Assembly: GCA_014529385.2 (NCBI GenBank)
Contig: CM043952.1
Location: 71,183,299 to 71,247,298 of the forward strand
Source of the DNA: Adiantum capillus-veneris
Lineage: Eukaryota; Streptophyta; Polypodiopsida; Polypodiales; Pteridaceae
DNA length: 64,000 bases
Reading direction: 5' to 3'
Position 1 is the stretch's first letter. Every line of letters begins with the position of its first letter. Shown here one piece after another: positions 44,312-54,982 of this stretch. The notes below the pieces were generated by a model. It saw only the letters and a program-made list of their open reading frames with translations, was not told the origin of the DNA and did not search any database. The position numbers and the translations under genes were made by a program.

Positions 44312-46515
44312 TGATAGCCGTTTTTTGGCTATTCAAAATTTCCATAGTGAGCTACCTCACCCTATCAAATCACTCAAACACTATGGTTATCCTCACCCAT
44401 TCATTGTACATAGGCGTGTGAGTTAGGGGACTTTTTCCATATCTCCTTAAAAACCCTCAATTAGCTAGTCACTGGGCTAATTGAGCCAAAAAAAATAAAA
44501 AAATAAAAAAGAGAAGTATATTATGGCCTCTTTGTGTGTAAATATTTCATTGTATATAGGGCCTAAATATAGAGAGTTTTTATAATTATTTTGGTAATTT
44601 ATTTAAATATTTATACTTGGGTGTGTGTTTTATTAGGCTAGGTATGACTTCTTTTATCCTCTTGCACCATAAGTATATTTTTGTTGTCAATGTGTACATT
44701 CTCTAATCTCACAAATATTTTTTTCTTTTATACAAATCACCTCCACATTTTTATCCTCACCCTTGTTATAAAAAAAAACCAACTCTTACTCTAATTCTCA
44801 TTTACTTGCATACTTTTTCTCTTTCACCCAAAATAATACAAAAGAGAGACCATATCCTATTATTCCAATATCTTTTTTCATATCCATAATTCTTCTATAT
44901 TTTTTTCATTATGTAATCATTATTCTAACACCATGTGCTCATTGAGCTAAAATCATTGAATAGTCCATACACTAGTCCCACCATGTATATATTTCTGTAT
45001 TCACCAGTAAAGATAACTTGGATGCTTTGTATCATGATATGACAAAGGAGGGGCTTACTCTTGGATGCATTGTGCAAATTCAAGGGGGGGGGGGGGGGGG
45101 GGGTACTAAAAGACTTTTGCATGCATAAAAAACCCCGGGGCAGTCACTTATCAAAAGACCCCTATATCATGTGCATTCAAGAGGTAATTAATAATACCCC
45201 AATATACATACCATACTTACACTGTGAGCCTATCTAAAAAACCCCCACCCCCCTCTGTATGTATACATTTTGGTCTTTGAATAATCCTGTCCGATTAACT
45301 CACGTGATATCATACACATTCTAAAAAGTGACCGCCCCGGGTAAAAAACAGGCCTTTTTGTGAGATTTTTTGCACCTATCTCTGCTTGGAATTTGAAGAA
45401 GTGATCAGCAAACAAAATGTAGCCCATGAGCTGAATAATAACCTCAATGTTTTTGCATAATTTTTTGAGCTACCATCAGTGAGATATGAATTTCATGGTG
45501 GACCCCAATCTGCCCACTTTTTCTCACAAGTCACCCCTAGTCTTCTCTCACTTCTTTTCACACTTCTACACATACACACACACTCTCATTCCTATCAATC
45601 CCTCACTCAAACATGCAACTTTCATGGTTTACTTCATCTTCTTCACCATTTTAATCTCTCCCTACTCCATAGCTCAAAACATATCGTCTCTACGCACATA
45701 TAGCTCAATTTCTCTCTCTAAATTCAAATTCATATTACCATAATCTTTTCATGATTTCACAAAAAGAGAAAAAATCAACAAGTAACCAAGCTCAAGATCT
45801 GCAAAAGGAGGAGTTTGATCATGGAAAATTCAAAATTTCCATGGTCACAAAAATACACCGACAAAGTTCTACAACCCCTTCATTCACTGAAGGAGATAGG
45901 TGGAAAATTTCCTTTCCATCTTGTGGTTTCCATCAAATTGTGTATATTCTCATCCTTCTCTTACTTTTTATCATTGTATGAATCATGTAATACACCTTGA
46001 GTGGATATGCCATGTAATTTTACCCCATCCTACTAACTACAAACTACTAACACTAATGACTAACCCTTCTTGTAAATTGCACCCTCTACTATCTACTAGA
46101 GTAGGCACCTCGAAGTTACTCACCTCTCTCTTCTTTCAACCTCAATAATTCTCTCTCCTTGAGCCCACAATCATGTGACTCAAAGGAAAAGAGAGATCCA
46201 CTCTCATTTGAAATTCAAAAACAAAATCATAATCCATGTTACTCTTAATGAAATTGATTAGGTTTAATCCTAATCAGAGCTTCCAAAAACCTATAAAGAG
46301 ACCCCTTCTCTTCTTGTAATGGCAATTGCACACATAACATAGCACTCTCCAATCCTAGTTGTGTGGGGAGATTGTAAGCTTTGAAACTAGATTTACTCTA
46401 GCCTAATTCTCATTGGTCCACCTCCATGGCTATCCGAAAGGATTTGAGTACACCTTGTGGGCATCTAGGCTAGGGAGCTAACATGTGTCCCTCATTCCCT
46501 TTGTGTAAAGGGAGC

Positions 46516-46568
<53 letters not shown>

Positions 46569-46919
46569 TCTCTCATCCCCTACTTGGAAGGCTCGCCCCC
46601 TCCTATGTAGGGATTATGAAGACTTTTTGGGACACACACAAAGCATCCAATTTCCCTAGTGTTTGACCTTTGGACACAACCTTTGAATTTTGGAACCTTA
46701 GCATTTTGGAAGTCTTAATGGGCTGAACCTTAGGGTCTTTTAAGCCCATTGTTGCACCTTGCTCTTTTGCAGATGGCCCCTCCTTTGGATCCGTACTGTG
46801 GCCGGTCTGCAAGCTTAACCAATATTCTAGCTTTCTCTCCCCTGGAACTTCCCCATATTAAATGATCAGTTTAAAATGAGAAAATCATTTAGGAGAATTA
46901 GATATTAGTTATTATGACA
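44312..46919 (+). repeat. 3' LTR of element A2
   Basis: 2608 bases from TGATAGCC to TTATTATGACA. The right border is supported by 60550-61062, which follows the last 540 bases of this LTR and stops being similar exactly after TTATTATGACA. Contains a G20 run (45084-45103), TATAAAGAG at 46292 and a TG microsatellite (46517-46562). Confidence 0.75.
46292..46300 (+). promoter_or_regulatory. TATA box in A2 LTR
   Basis: TATAAAGAG in the position equivalent to the A1 TATA box, about 630 bases before the LTR end. Confidence 0.5.
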
Positions 46920-47599
46920 TTACACTACAAGAGGTTACTTAAATTTTGGCTCCACATTATCGGCGTCACTGGAGGGCGTCGGTATATGTGTAGGTATGTA
47001 TGGAGGGAGCTAAAGTTTAAAAAAATTTGATTTTCAAATTTTCGGCACATGTTCCGACGCCTATTCCAACATCACTGCGCAGGCACTTTTCGGCGCGGTT
47101 TGTGGCGCCTATATCAATTTTTGTATCGATGGTAACTGCAAAAAACAAAACCACGGACTTTCTCTACCCATTTCTATTCTTCTTGCACCTTTTCTCAAGC
47201 TCTCTCCTTCCTCACCTCGAATAGATCTGGTGCGAAACAAGCTGTCGGAAGTGCTAATCTTGCTTGTGGGTTAGCCCATAATACTAAGGTGACATTGTTT
47301 TCATGTTTACTTGTAAATTTAGGGTTTAGGGTTTAACTTTGTGTTTGTGTGTGGGTTTTTGCAGGCTCGAGGACATTTACAACTTCTTTTACTACTCAAA
47401 TAGGATGAATGTGAGTGCTCGAGCCTCTAAATGCATATAAAATTATTTTAAATTAATTTGTATATTAATAAAAGAAAATTTCATGCTTTGAACTTTGAAT
47501 TCTTTAAAAGAAATTATGGTTTGTGATGTGAAATTTCATTTTGAATTATGAAAAAAATTTGTTTTGGTTTATGAAAAATCTTGTTTTGAAGAAATTTCG

Positions 47600-47800
47600 T
47601 TTATGTTTTAGGTTAAGTTTAGGTTATCTTATACGTTAGGTTAGGTTAAGTTAAGCTATGTTAGGTTAAGCTACGCTAGGTTACATTAGGTTAGGTTAGG
47701 TTAAGCTAAGCTACATTAGGTTAGGTTAGGTGAGGTTATCTGCTGCGTTAGATTAGGTTAGGCTAGGTTAGGTTAAGCTACGTTAATTAGGTTAGTTTAA
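47600..47800. repeat. irregular TTAGGTTAGGTTAAG repeats
   Basis: Runs of TTAGGTTA and TAAGCTA variants, resuming at 48640-48890. Not the regular plant telomere TTTAGGG. Matches in inverse orientation the TAAACCTAAATCTAA DNA of CACTA-1. Confidence 0.6.
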
Positions 47801-47811
47801 GCTACGTTCAG

Positions 47812-48640
47812 CAATACGGCAAGCCATAGAGCTTACCCACATCGCATATTAAAACAAACACAATGACGATCCGTTTGTCAATACAACAAGCCGTAATGCT
47901 TACCCACAATGCATATGCATTGTGGGCAAGCTCTATGGCTTTGCTTATTGCCAATGACTCGTTATTGTGTTGTTTATATGTCCGCAAGAGGTTTTCAAGT
48001 TCTAAAATAGCTAAGCGGCCTTAAAAATAACATAATGGCAAGCTGTTTGGCAATATGGTAATCCATAGAGCTTGCCCACAATGAATATGTGTTGTGAGAA
48101 AGCTCTATGGCTTGACGTATTGCCAAACGGCTCGCCATTGTGTTTTCTACATGTTTGCAAACTCTTTTTAAATCCTAAAATAGCTAAGCGGCCCTAAAAA
48201 CAACACAATGGCAAGCCTTTTGGTAATACAACAAGCCATAGATCTTGCTTGCAATGCATATGCATTGTGGGAAAGCTTTATGGCTTGCCGTATTGCCAAA
48301 CGGCTCTTCATTGTGTCGTCTATATGTCTGCAAGCGATTTTCAAGCGCTAAAATTGCCTTGTGTACCTAAAAACAACACAATGGAGACCTGTTTGGCAAT
48401 ACGGCAATCCATAAAGCTTGCCCACAAGGCATATACATTGTGGGAAAGCTCTATGGCTTGCCATATAGCCAACGGCTCGCCATTGTGTTGTCTATATGTC
48501 TACGAGCGGTTTTCAGGCCCTAAAATCACTTCGCAAGCGTAATTGGCAAATTGGCAAGCCATGGAGCTTGCCGACATCGCATATGCATTGTGGGCAAGTT
48601 GTATGGTTTGTCCTTTTGCCAAACGCCTCACCAATTTTGT
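47812..48640. repeat. tandem array of about five palindromic units
   Basis: Each unit of about 170-190 bases holds a near-perfect inverted repeat centred on GCATATGCATTGTGGG: an arm CAATACGGCAAGCCATAGAG plus CTTGCCCACAATGC, and its complement down to GTATTGCCAAACGGCTCGCC. A short non-palindromic linker (TATATGTCTGCAAGCGG) joins units. The arms reach about 55 bases. Confidence 0.75.
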
Positions 48641-48706
48641 TGTTTTTATGTTATGTTAGATTAAGCTAGGTTTAGGTTATAGGTTAGGTGAGATTACAGG
48701 TTAGGT

Positions 48707-49628
48707 TAGAGCTAGCGTCAAATTAATAGTAGAAAAAACGCAAACAGACTTCGAAGATGACTCATCTACTTCTAAAAACACAAACGGACTTTGGTTAGGT
48801 TAGGTTTTAGGTTAGGCTTAGATTATAAGTTAGGTTACATAAAGTTAGATTAGGTTTAGGTTATAGGTTAGGTTAGATTATAGGTTAAGTTAGAGCTAGC
48901 AACAAATTAATAGTAGAAAAAACACAATCGGACTTCAAAAGTGCACACAGACTTCAAGAACCTTAATATATATTCATTGACCAATAAAGACGAGATTATT
49001 ACCCTGTGGTCCTAATCTCCGTGCACCTCTAGACTGACGTGTGCGGGGATCGGGGCTGGCTAGAGAATGTGAGGTTGTTAGAGCTAGCAGCAAATAGTAG
49101 AAGAAACGCAATCCAACTTCAAAAGTGCACACAGACTTCAAAAACCTTATATATAGTCATTGACCAATAAAGACGAGATTATTATCCTGTGGTCCTAATC
49201 TCCGTGCACCTCGAGAGCGAGGTGTGCGGGAATCAGATCTGGCTAGAGAATGTGAGGTTGTTAGAGCTAGCAGCAAATAGTAGAAAAAATTCAATCGGTC
49301 TTGAAAAGTGCACACAGAATTCAAGAACCTTATATATAGTCATTGACCAATAAAGACGAGATTATTACCCTGTGGTCCTAATCTCCGTGCACCTCTAGAG
49401 CGAGGTGTGCGGGGATCAGGTCTAGCTAGAGAATGTGAGGTTGTTAGAGCTAGCAGCAAATAGTTGAAAAAATGAAATCGGACTTGAAAAGTGCACACAA
49501 ATTTCAATAACCTTAATATATAGTGGGTGACCAATAAAGACGAGATTATTATCCTGTTGTCCTAATCTCCATGCACCTCTAGACCGAGGTGTGTGGGGAT
49601 CGGGCTTGGCTAGAGAATGTGAAGTTGT
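48707..49628. repeat. 183-base tandem repeat array
   Basis: Units begin GTTAGAGCTAGCAGCAAATA at 48889, 49077, 49260 and 49443, with a partial unit at 48707. Each includes CATTGACCAATAAAGACGAG and a CTAATCTCCGTGCACCTC block. Spacing is 183-188 bases. One unit occurs in CACTA-1. Confidence 0.85.
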
Positions 49629-49711
49629 CATGCATTATCATGTACTTAGTAGTGTGTAGTTATAACAACTAGAGTGTCTTAATTATTTTTTGCATCATTG
49701 GTAGATAAAGT

Positions 49712-50247
49712 ATGGACGATAGGATGGCGTGTGCACATTGCAAGCATCAGATCTTTCAAAAACGGAAAATCTACGACCAACACAAACACAATCATGGTCT
49801 CTTTCTGACAGAGCAACTACAAGACCTGCATTATTGATCTCATGGTCTGGAGATTGAAGATCAAACTCCGCAAGTAGATATTGCTCCAACTTCATCCCAG
49901 AGAAGATCATTTTTAAATGAGTAGCCATCGACTGAGTTCTCCCAACCAATACCTGATGCGGCATTTCAAGAAGTAGAGATGGAGCAGATGTTAGACGCGT
50001 TTTTTGACATGGATTCCAACATAGAAGGTGAAAACATTGAATGTAGTACTGTGGATCAACCTCAGTTATCCCGTTCATATCGACAGCATGATAGCAATGA
50101 TAAAGAGGGTGAGATGATGCAAAGTATTTCACGCATGTCACTCTACACTGGTGCAAAAATATCAATTCTCTAAACCACGTTGGCAATGCTTAATATGAAG
50201 TCTACTATCTATGGTTGGTCTGACGCCTAAGTCATAGAGCTTTTCAG
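49712..50247 (+). pseudogene. TNP2-like CACTA transposase, first exon
   Basis: Begins MDDRMACAHCKHQIFQKRKI with a C-x2-C pair, then a long acidic region (EVEMEQMLDAFFDMDSN) and ends with SLYTGAKISIL, TLAMLNMKSTIYGWSDA and ELFR at a CAG^GTAAAT donor (50248). The end is equivalent to ALFR with its donor in CACTA-1, which supports the exon boundary. Several in-frame stops (for example after DLHY near 49835) show it is dead. In the family this N-terminal part precedes the DDE-like core. Confidence 0.6.
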
Positions 50248-50303
50248 GTAAATACATTGTATCCTAAGCATGATAAAGTGCAAATTGCAGTTCATATAAA
50301 GTG

Positions 50304-50510
50304 ATCAAAGGGCTGACTTGTTCATATAACGACATGTTTCTCAATGAACAAATCTTGCCAAAAGGGAATTACATGTCCCCTAACCGTCCAACCGCTAAAA
50401 AGATTATTACGCATTTAGGCTTGGATTATCACAAAATACATGTATGTCCTAACGACTGTATACTTTTTTGCAATGAGTATGCAAACTTGGAACAGTGTCC
50501 AAATTGTTGA
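50304..50510 (+). pseudogene. TNP2-like second exon fragment
   Basis: Reads NDMFLNEQILPKGNYM and then AKKIITHLGLDYHKIHVCPN followed by DCILFCNEYANLEQCPNC. CPNDCILF and CPxC are standard TNP2 landmarks just before the core. After the last Cys there is a stop and the TNP2 core never follows. Only 77 bases separate it from the second gene, so the rest of the transposase gene has been lost from this copy. Confidence 0.7.
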
Positions 50511-50586
50511 TTCGTTATTTATATTGATTAAGCATTTCTTTTGTAAACTAACATATTTTGTGGGTGTTGTTTGTGTATGATTAGCC

Positions 50587-51717
50587 ATGGCCGATGATGA
50601 TGAGCCATACTCTCCTAGTTTTAGTTTTCCTATCACTCTGGACGGCATGTCGCCCAAGCACATAAGCTTGTTTTTGTCTCAGTTCACACCAAAGCAGATC
50701 GCGATGGCACAACACCTTTGGACAACTATGGCCGACCCTACACCCGAGACTAGTGTGGTCCCTACAGCGAGCAGCCCCACACCTCATTCTAGTGTGTCCC
50801 CTACACCTAGGAATCATGTGCCCCCTACACCGACAGGTGGTTTATCCTCGAGACGAGGTAGGCATCATTTTGGAGGTGGTGGTTGTTGTGGTAGCAGTTC
50901 TACCAATGTGTCCACACCACCGAGAGAGCATCCACCACTCTCTTTAGTAGATAGTTCACCGATTGGCACACCACGTACACCTTGGGGATCACACGAGCAT
51001 GATCGTAGCAAGGTGTACAAGAGCAAGGATGGGGCTGTTGGGGCGGATAGGGTCAAAAAGTCCATGGGACAGAGGATTTGACAGCTCTGTACGATTCAGT
51101 TTGGTCACTCTATGATAGAGGTTTGGGATAACCTCGATGTTGAAAGAAAGAATTACATTGTCAAGGCCATTCACAGAGAGTACAGGCCGGCAGAGGGGTA
51201 CGATCAAGTCTCGAACCCCTCGATTTTGAGCATGGCAAAGTCCACAATGTCACACCGTCGGTCAGAGGCGAGAGACAGGTACAATGACTTCAGTCCCAAA
51301 CCGGCATGGTTGGACACAGAGGAGTGGGCGGGGATTGCACGAGAGACACAAGACAATCCTTAGAGATTTCAGCAGCAAAGAGATGCAGCCAGAGCACTTT
51401 TGAAGTCTACTGGATCGTCACATCTTGGGAGTGGAGGCTACGATATGCTTCGACATGAGTTTGTAAGTATTATACATATGATTAAATTATGAAAAATATA
51501 TATGTTATTTGAAGATTTATCTAATGATTAAACCATAATTTTGCAGAAAGTTGCCGTGAAGCATCTTCCGACACGTCGAGAGGAGAAGTATGGGTACAAG
51601 CATGGACTTGTGACCCTTTTGACCCAGCTGCAGGAGGACGGGGAGGACGTCGACTGGGAGGCATTACCACGAGGGTCTTCTCACTCAGTGATTGTTTGCA
51701 TATGTACAGTTTTGTAG
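50587..51717 (+). pseudogene. second CACTA gene, Ptta/En/Spm (Transposase_24)-like
   Basis: Starts MADDDEPYSPSFSFPITLDG. The first part is Pro/Ser/Thr rich (PETSVVPTASSPTPHSS, SSRRGRHHFGGGG). Beyond a stop at 51079-51081 the same frame continues: VWDNLDVERKNYIVKAIHRE, KPAWLDTEEWAGIARET, a stop at 51361, then RDAARALLKSTGSSHLGSGG and YDMLRHEF at a GTAAGT donor (51463). A second exon (51547-51717) ends VIVCICTVL. The W-L-x-x-E-E-W, then H-like L-G-S-G-G layout is that of plant PF03004 proteins that accompany TNP2 and bind element ends. Two stops make it a pseudogene. Confidence 0.55.
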
Positions 51718-51719
51718 TG

Positions 51720-51960
51720 GTTATGTGTATGGTTTATGGTTATGTTTATGGTATGGCATAGATGTTATGGTTAAGATTTGGCAGTCAAGTTAAGGTTATG
51801 GTTTTGCTATGATGGTATGGCAATCACGTGCTCGTGATGGTTATGGTTATGGTTATGGTTATCATTGTGCAATGATGGTATGGTTGTTATGGTTATGGTA
51901 TGGCAAGCAGGTGATGGTAATGATTATGGTATGGAAAATAGGTTATGTTTATGGTTTTGC
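51720..51960. repeat. TATGGT-rich repeat
   Basis: Dense GGTTATGGTTATGGTTAT-type DNA after the second gene of CACTA-2, including four hexamers in a row near 51838-51860. Open frames through it are caused by the repeat. Confidence 0.7.
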
Positions 51961-52478
51961 AGTTTTTGACTCATGTTTTAATTATGGTTATAAAATCTTT
52001 ATGTTGTTATGCCATGATCAAGCTTTTGATTTTGTGGTCATGTTTTTCTTACAATTTTGCTAATTTCCATACACTTTCTCTTTAGCGCCATCTTGTAGGT
52101 GGAGTACAATTGCTTGTGCACTCTTCCTTTGGGCAGAGAGGGCTCTTTTCTTTTGCTGCAGTACATGCAACATCAAATCCCAGCCCTCTCTACCCAAAAA
52201 AAATTTACAGTTTTGGTCGTTGATACAGAGTACGGTATAGGCATCGGTATAGACCTCGTATCCGTGTCGAAATATGCAATAGTATTATTGGCGTTTATTT
52301 CATTGCGTATTCCGATGTTCATTTCATGATTTATTCCGATGCTTATAATACAAGTACTTATACCGATATCACGTTACCGGCGTCTCTTCCCAGGCCTATT
52401 TCAATGCTTTTTAGTTTTAAAACTAACTTTATTTCCTCGGTATTTGCACCGATTTTTGTGCGCTGTGTTGTAGTGATT

Positions 52479-52847
52479 ACCTCTCTCTTGAAATCATAGT
52501 CGTCCTCGACTATGGGGTAGAGAAGATAAAGCATATTCATTAGTCCTTTTTCTAGCGGGTAGAGGATCCCTATGTTACCCTACGACATCATTCCAGAATG
52601 GATGACTAATCCATTTGGTGCTTAAGAGCCTAAGATGCCGCAATCATGTCTGCACATTAGTCCTATCAATCTTTCATAGTAGAGTGATAAGCTCTACTTG
52701 GTGTTCAGGAGACATCCTCTCTACAAACTTGATCTAAGCATGCATACTACTTCATTTTTGTGCACAATAAAAAAAAAGAGAGTCTTATAAGACAAAAACT
52801 TTGTTCATTTTTAACATTTGTTGGGAAGCATTGTAAGCATTGACAAG
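52479..52847. other. short stretch without clear feature
   Basis: Lies between CACTA-2 and the hAT-like MITE. A minus-strand open piece (MNMLYLLYPIVEDDYDFKRE) has no family I know. Part may be the 3' flank of the chromovirus. Confidence 0.4.
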
Positions 52848-52855
52848 GTTTAGGT

Positions 52856-53220
52856 CAGTGATAGGATTTGACGCCCATCTGCCCTTCTTAAGGCATTTTG
52901 CTGGTCGTATGAAGGCCAAAGTTTTTTTGAGTCTGTCATTGGAAGGGCTTGTTCAAAAATTATCCTTCTATAGAGAAGGGTGAAAAAATAGAATACATGT
53001 CAATGAAGGGCTAATTAAAAAACATTTTATATATATTAATGCTCATTTATAATATCTATATGTATATTGGTTATACTCATTGACCGAATATAGTATCTTG
53101 CCTTGTAAATTATACAAAAATTTCTCATTGGAAGGGCAAACTAAAAATATAGAAGGAAGGGTGCATTTTTCTACAACCCATCTTTTGAAAGAATAGGTGG
53201 CCCTTCAAATCCTAACACTG
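52856..53220. mobile_element. hAT-like MITE, 365 bp
   Basis: Ends CAGTGATAGGATTTGA and, inverted, CAGTGTTAGGATTTGA. The direct repeat GTTTAGGT flanks both sides (52848-52855 and 53221-53228), an 8-base target duplication as in hAT elements, whose ends often start CAGTG or CAGGG. The inside is AT rich with no ORF. It sits in the chromodomain end of the chromovirus. Confidence 0.85.
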
Positions 53221-53403
53221 GTTTAGGTTATCCTTTAGTTGTATTCCTTGCATCCATCTAGCATCTTCAAAAGGATAATTCTTAAACTTAATAAGATATT
53301 GTCGGATAGTCTTACCGCCTCGTAGTACCTTGTCTTCATGTCGAAGAATGGACTCGGGTTGTAACACCTCTTCTTGGTCCTCAATCTCCAGTGGGTCTTC
53401 CAT
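53212..53403 (-). CDS. chromodomain of the chromovirus
   Basis: Reads PESILRHEDKVLRGGKTIRQ followed by YLIKFKNYPFEDARWM. The pattern is that of a chromodomain: P-x2-I-L, R-x3-R-G-x4-Y-L-x-K-W/F-K, then E-D-A-x-W. This module at the C-terminus of integrase targets insertion to marked chromatin. The aromatic cage cannot be judged with confidence: F replaces W in the K-W-K motif. Confidence 0.8.
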   Translation of the reverse strand: MEDPLEIEDQEEVLQPESILRHEDKVLRGGKTIRQYLIKFKNYPFEDARWMQGIQLKDNLNQC

Positions 53404-53859
53404 TAGGAAAATTTTGAACTCATTTTTGGGCCTTTTAAGAGTGCCACATCATTAAAGTTGTACAAAAGAAAGCAACCCGGAGGACCCCTCTAAATATTGC
53501 TTAGAACCCCATGATATGACCTATCATTGGAAAGTTCTTGAAAAATGGATTCTAAAGAGCCAAGGTCCGAAAAGTTTGGATGACTTCTATGAAAGTTATG
53601 CCATTTTTTTCAATCATCCAGGTTTTGTTACCGTTACGATAATCTAAAATCACCTTTTTCTAGATCTAGATGAAGGCAATGTATGATACATGCATGCTAT
53701 ATATCAATAGATAGCATTTGAAGAGTATATTCTAAATATCCAACCTCCGACAAGTTTGGATCTTATTTGCAAAAAAATTACCGATCCCCACTTTTGGAAA
53801 GCTATGCCTCATCAACAATTCTTACAAGGCCCATTTTTGAGTCCAAACTTTTCCTAATG
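53401..53859. mobile_element. foldback/MITE-like element, 459 bp
   Basis: Terminal inverted repeats of about 40 bases: CATTAGGAAAATTTTGAACT at left and, inverted from the right, CATTAGGAAAAGTTTGGACT, then TGGGCCTT on both. No target duplication is found in the flanks. It lies between the integrase and chromodomain parts of the chromovirus. Confidence 0.65.
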
Positions 53860-53883
53860 AATAGTTGGTTCTTGAGGTGGCTC

Positions 53884-54807
53884 TCATTTGTAAGGCTTTA
53901 GTAGGCTCACATAGAAAGCATTGTGTATGAGCCAATGGCTGGGCAACTTGAGTTGATAGGCCATCTCATTGATTGGCCTAAGAATCTGGAATGGACCATA
54001 GTACCTTTTTGCTAACTTAGCATAGTACTTATGGTGTCCCGTAGGATTCTTACCCGTCGTGTGCTTTAAACGAGCCTTGGGAAATTTGAGTAAGACCCAA
54101 TCATTTTCTTTAAAGGCTTGGTCTCTTATGTGCTTGTCAGCAGCAGCCTTTTGCCTTTGCTGTGAGATAGAGATAGCATCCTTAATCTTTTGGAAATATT
54201 CTTGTAGGTCTCGGCTATACTCATCTGCAACGAAGATCTTCCCGTGTACCTTAGGTAGCAAGGGGACTTTTTTATCTTCCTGCAACTACCTCAAAAGGTG
54301 CTTTTCCTATGGAAGTGTGTATAATGTTATTGTAGGAATACTCCACTAAGGGTAATTACTTCTCCCATTGAAATCTTTGGTCTACTTTCGTTACATAGTC
54401 TTTTAGTAGATCGAGAATTATTAGGTTATCTATTTCACTTTGGCCATCCATTTGTGGGTGATAGGCCGAAGAGAAATTTAGCCTTGTTCCTAAATTCTCA
54501 AAGAGACCCTTCCAAAAATTACTGGTCATTTAAGGATCTCTATCCGATACTATGGACATTGGCAAGCCATGGTACTTGAAGATTTATGAAATGAAGAGGG
54601 TTGCCATTTGATGGGCTTTGATAGTCTTTTTGACAGGTATAAATGAGCTTGTTTATCAAACCTGCCAACTATCATCCATATTCTCATGTTCCCATGGATA
54701 AACTTAGGCAATCCAAATATAAAATCCATGGATATGCTCTCCCATGGTGAATTAGGGATTGACAAAGGTTGAAGCAATCCAGGTTGCTTCCCTCTATCAA
54801 ACTTCAT
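53884..54807 (-). CDS. integrase region of the chromovirus
   Basis: Core start [20 protein letters not shown] (the W-x2-I-x-M-D-F-I-x-G-L-P block of chromoviruses) lies near 54.7 kb. The C-terminal part at 53884-54285 reads [36 protein letters not shown], and ends [20 protein letters not shown] with the GPF motif and SLLKPYK. These are standard integrase C-terminal features before a chromodomain. Confidence 0.75.
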
Positions 54808-54982
54808 CTTCTGTCATACTACACATTTAGAGACACACTCTTGTATGTTTGCTTTCATGGTAGGCCAATAGAAATATGTTTCAATTCCCTTTAGGGTAGA
54901 CTAAATCCCTCTATGCCCTGCATAAGGAGGAGCATGAGATTCATCCATTACTTTCTCACGTAGTGAATTAGTAACGCATAGT

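Larger units (their letters stand above)
41705..46919 (+). mobile_element. Ty3/gypsy element A2 (Tat-like), partial copy with 3' LTR
   Basis: A second copy of element A. Recognisable parts are the RT thumb (LIGHKVSYQGIEVDPSKVNA), RNase H connection (FFVSSSVGKEIIGAVLL), archaeal-type RNase H start, integrase HHCC and core (VYDSGPGFRKG, YYPQSNGLVEKANG), C-terminal tail (NGKEHSKRVNGYRLKPYL), polypurine tract and a full-looking 3' LTR. It is older than A1: it carries many breaks. It begins abruptly against the TNP2 fragment and its LTR end carries CACTA-2. Confidence 0.85.
46922..52475 (+). mobile_element. CACTA (En/Spm) element CACTA-2, both ends present
   Basis: Left end ACACTACAAGAGG, right end GTTGTAGTG, with ATT on both outer sides within one base (46919-46921 and 52476-52478), the 3-base duplication expected of CACTA. 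It stands immediately after the A2 LTR end. Content in order: TTAGGTT-like repeats, a palindrome array, a 183-base tandem array, a TNP2 first and second exon, a second gene of the Ptta/En/Spm type, and TATGGT-rich DNA. Both genes carry stops, and the TNP2 core is absent, so it could move only with outside help. Confidence 0.8.

Noticed and set aside
47600-47800. Interstitial telomere
   Set aside because: The repeats are TTAGGTTA/TAAGCTA variants of uneven period, not TTTAGGG, and lie within CACTA-2.
48889-49628. CRISPR-like repeat array
   Set aside because: Units are 183 bases with no spacers, in a eukaryotic transposon.
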